Assembly (NCBI GenBank): GCA_945788545.1
Contig: CALZMK010000072.1
Span: 1 to 7,097 of the forward strand
Reading direction: 5' to 3'
Length of the DNA stretch: 7,097 nt
From: an uncultured Prevotella sp.
GTDB taxonomy: Bacteria; Bacteroidota; Bacteroidia; Bacteroidales; Bacteroidaceae
Shown here: positions 5,939 to 7,097 of the stretch, in pieces
Layout of the letters: each line of letters opens with the position of its first letter
Numbering within the stretch: position 1 is the first letter of the stretch
The notes under the pieces: model-generated
What the model was told of the DNA's origin: nothing
Databases searched by the model: none
Seen by the model: only the letters and a program-made list of their open reading frames with translations
Translations under genes and position numbers: made by a program

Positions 5939-7097
5939 ATGAAGACAATTTTCACATTTTTGTTGGCTTTTATTGCCAATTTCACCCTGCAAGCGAAGCC
6001 TCTCATCGATGGTCAGGATTCAGTGTCCCAAGCCACCGTGCAGGCTGATTTTGTCAGCCTGCCCCCTGATTCAACAGCCCCCGTGCCCGGCGCGTCAGCG
6101 TCGGGGCTCCCCGTCTCCTCATATCCCGACTCCCTTCCCTGGCCCGACAACGTGAGGGCAAGGCTAGAGGCCATCCTCTCCACCTCTCCCCTCCTCTCCA
6201 CCTCGAATATGGGCCTTATGGTATATGACCTCACAGCCGACAGCACCATCTTCTGTTATAATGAGCGCAAGACATTGCGCCCTGCCTCCACAATGAAACT
6301 CATTACCGCCATTACTGCCATTGACCGTCTCGGCGGTTCCTACCAGTTTCGCACCTCACTGCGCTACACCGGCACTGTAAGCGACAATGTGCTCACAGGC
6401 GACGTGTATTGTGTAGGCGGATTCGACCCGCGCTTTAATTCCGACGATCTCACTGCTTTTGTCGAGGGTATTCGATCACTCGGTGTTGACACCATCAGAG
6501 GAAGTCTCGTTGCTGATAAGATGATGAAGAATGAGGACCGTCTCGGATGGGGATGGTGTTGGGATGATGATAATCCAGTACTCTCTCCTCTGCTCATATC
6601 GCGCAAGGACAACTTCATGGAGAGATTTGTAAGCGAACTGGTTGACGCTGGTATTGTGATATTGGGCAATATCATAGAGGGCGACACCCCGTCGGATGCC
6701 TATGAACTCGTTGACCGCACTCATTCCATCGACCAGATCTTAATGCGAATGATGAAGGACAGCGACAATCTCTATGCCGAGTCGCTATTCTATCAGCTTG
6801 CGGCTTCCTCAGGCAATCGTCCTTGCAATGCCCAAGATGCCCGCAACATCATCAAGCGTCTTGTGTGCAAACTCGGTCTCCATCCCTCCAACTATGTATT
6901 TGCCGACGGAAGTGGCCTCTCATTATATAATTATGTTACTGCCGAGCTTGAGGTGGAGATGCTCAAATATGCTTATCGCAACAGCAATATCTACCTTCAT
7001 CTCTATCCTTCACTGCCCATAGCCGGTAGCGACGGCACTCTCAAGCGCCGTATGCGCAATGCCTTCACAGCCGACAATGTAAGGGCAAAGACCGGAA
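5939..7097 (+). CDS. dacB: PBP4-type D-alanyl-D-alanine carboxypeptidase/endopeptidase (S13), 3' end outside window
   Basis: A secreted penicillin-binding protein that removes the terminal D-Ala or cuts D-Ala crosslinks in peptidoglycan, acting in the periplasm. The first 386 codons are present. A Sec signal peptide is visible at 1-19 (MKTIFTFLLA followed by a LQA-K cleavage-like site, no lipobox cysteine). The S13 motifs are all in frame: PASTMK with nucleophile S117 and K120, SDN at 275-277 (in KDSDNLYAE), ADGSGLSLYN (322-331) and KTG at 384-386, where the window ends. The SxxK-to-SDN distance of about 158 residues is clearly shorter than in E. coli PBP4, so the inserted domains are reduced. 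Residues about 32-58, a Pro/Ser/Ala-rich linker after the signal peptide, are encoded by a copy of the two-hairpin repeat. The ATG at 5939 is chosen because the next Met is residue 91, which would lose the signal peptide; a TTG at 5930 is a less likely alternative. Confidence 0.93.
   Translation, partial: MKTIFTFLLAFIANFTLQAKPLIDGQDSVSQATVQADFVSLPPDSTAPVPGASASGLPVSSYPDSLPWPDNVRARLEAILSTSPLLSTSNMGLMVYDLTADSTIFCYNERKTLRPASTMKLITAITAIDRLGGSYQFRTSLRYTGTVSDNVLTGDVYCVGGFDPRFNSDDLTAFVEGIRSLGVDTIRGSLVADKMMKNEDRLGWGWCWDDDNPVLSPLLISRKDNFMERFVSELVDAGIVILGNIIEGDTPSDAYELVDRTHSIDQILMRMMKDSDNLYAESLFYQLAASSGNRPCNAQDARNIIKRLVCKLGLHPSNYVFADGSGLSLYNYVTAELEVEMLKYAYRNSNIYLHLYPSLPIAGSDGTLKRRMRNAFTADNVRAKTG
6032..6110 (+). 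repeat. Two-hairpin dispersed repeat element, copy 2 (inside dacB)
   Basis: Hairpin A has arms gcaggctga (6040-6048) and tcagcctgc (6054-6062), 9 pairs around a TTTTG loop identical to that of copy 1. Hairpin B has arms cccggcg (6086-6092) and cgtcggg (6099-6105), 7 pairs including one G-T, around cgtcag. The linker shares the exact 12-mer cagcccccgtgc with copy 1. Several stem positions differ from copy 1 by changes on both sides that keep pairing. It is translated from the plus strand into the low-complexity linker of DacB. Confidence 0.8.
6175..6204 (+). repeat. 12-base direct repeat in dacB
   Basis: The string cctctccacctc occurs at 6175-6186 and 6193-6204, an 18-base in-frame spacing, and encodes the local protein repeat LSTS-PL-LSTS (80-89) just before the penicillin-binding fold. 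It is probably a small slippage duplication in a tolerant region. Confidence 0.6.

Noticed and set aside
5806..6006. Minus-strand open frame covering the nadB-dacB gap
   Set aside because: It spans the A/T-rich divergent promoter region and overlaps both gene starts; its Lys/Ile-rich translation looks like intergenic sequence.
6013..6249. Minus-strand open frame of 78 codons over the dacB linker
   Set aside because: It is antisense to a well supported dacB reading frame and merely reflects the low-complexity, stop-poor repeat region.

Overview
The window looks like chromosomal DNA of a Bacteroidales bacterium, most likely a Prevotella/Segatella-type species. Three things suggest this: a fused MurF-alanine racemase gene, promoters of the Bacteroidetes TAnnTTTG type, and A/T-rich start regions without clear Shine-Dalgarno sequences. 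The genus is an inference from style, not from any database comparison.

Layout. Three genes run leftwards on the minus strand: nadB (4244-5830, L-aspartate oxidase), then murF-alr (1630-4188, peptidoglycan precursor ligase fused to alanine racemase), then an MFS transporter of the hexuronate/ACS type (25-1494). A fourth gene starts divergently at 5939 on the plus strand. It encodes a secreted PBP4-type D-Ala-D-Ala carboxypeptidase/endopeptidase (dacB) and is cut by the window edge just after its KTG motif. nadB and murF-alr are 55 bases apart and are probably co-transcribed. The transporter has its own promoter in the 135-base gap below murF-alr. The 108-base gap between nadB and dacB holds divergent promoters; the one for dacB lies so close to its ATG that the mRNA may be leaderless.

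How the genes fit together. MurF-Alr makes D-alanine and attaches D-Ala-D-Ala to the muropeptide precursor. DacB works outside the cytoplasmic membrane, removing the terminal D-Ala or cutting D-Ala crosslinks. NadB feeds NAD synthesis, and the transporter probably imports hexuronates or related sugar acids.

The most unusual content is non-coding structure laid over these ordinary genes. A two-hairpin element of about 76-79 bases occurs twice, inside murF (2891-2966) and inside dacB (6032-6110), with compensatory base-pair changes between the copies. Both copies have the same orientation on the plus strand, but the host genes run in opposite directions, so the same DNA family is translated in frame from opposite strands into unrelated peptides. 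It behaves like a dispersed palindromic repeat tolerated within proteins. A 15-base fragment of it also appears near the murF 5' end. Other structures are a strong cUUCGg-capped hairpin below murF-alr and short tandem repeats directly after the stop codons of nadB (7-base unit, forming three Met-Arg-Asn-stop mini-ORFs) and the transporter (8-base unit).
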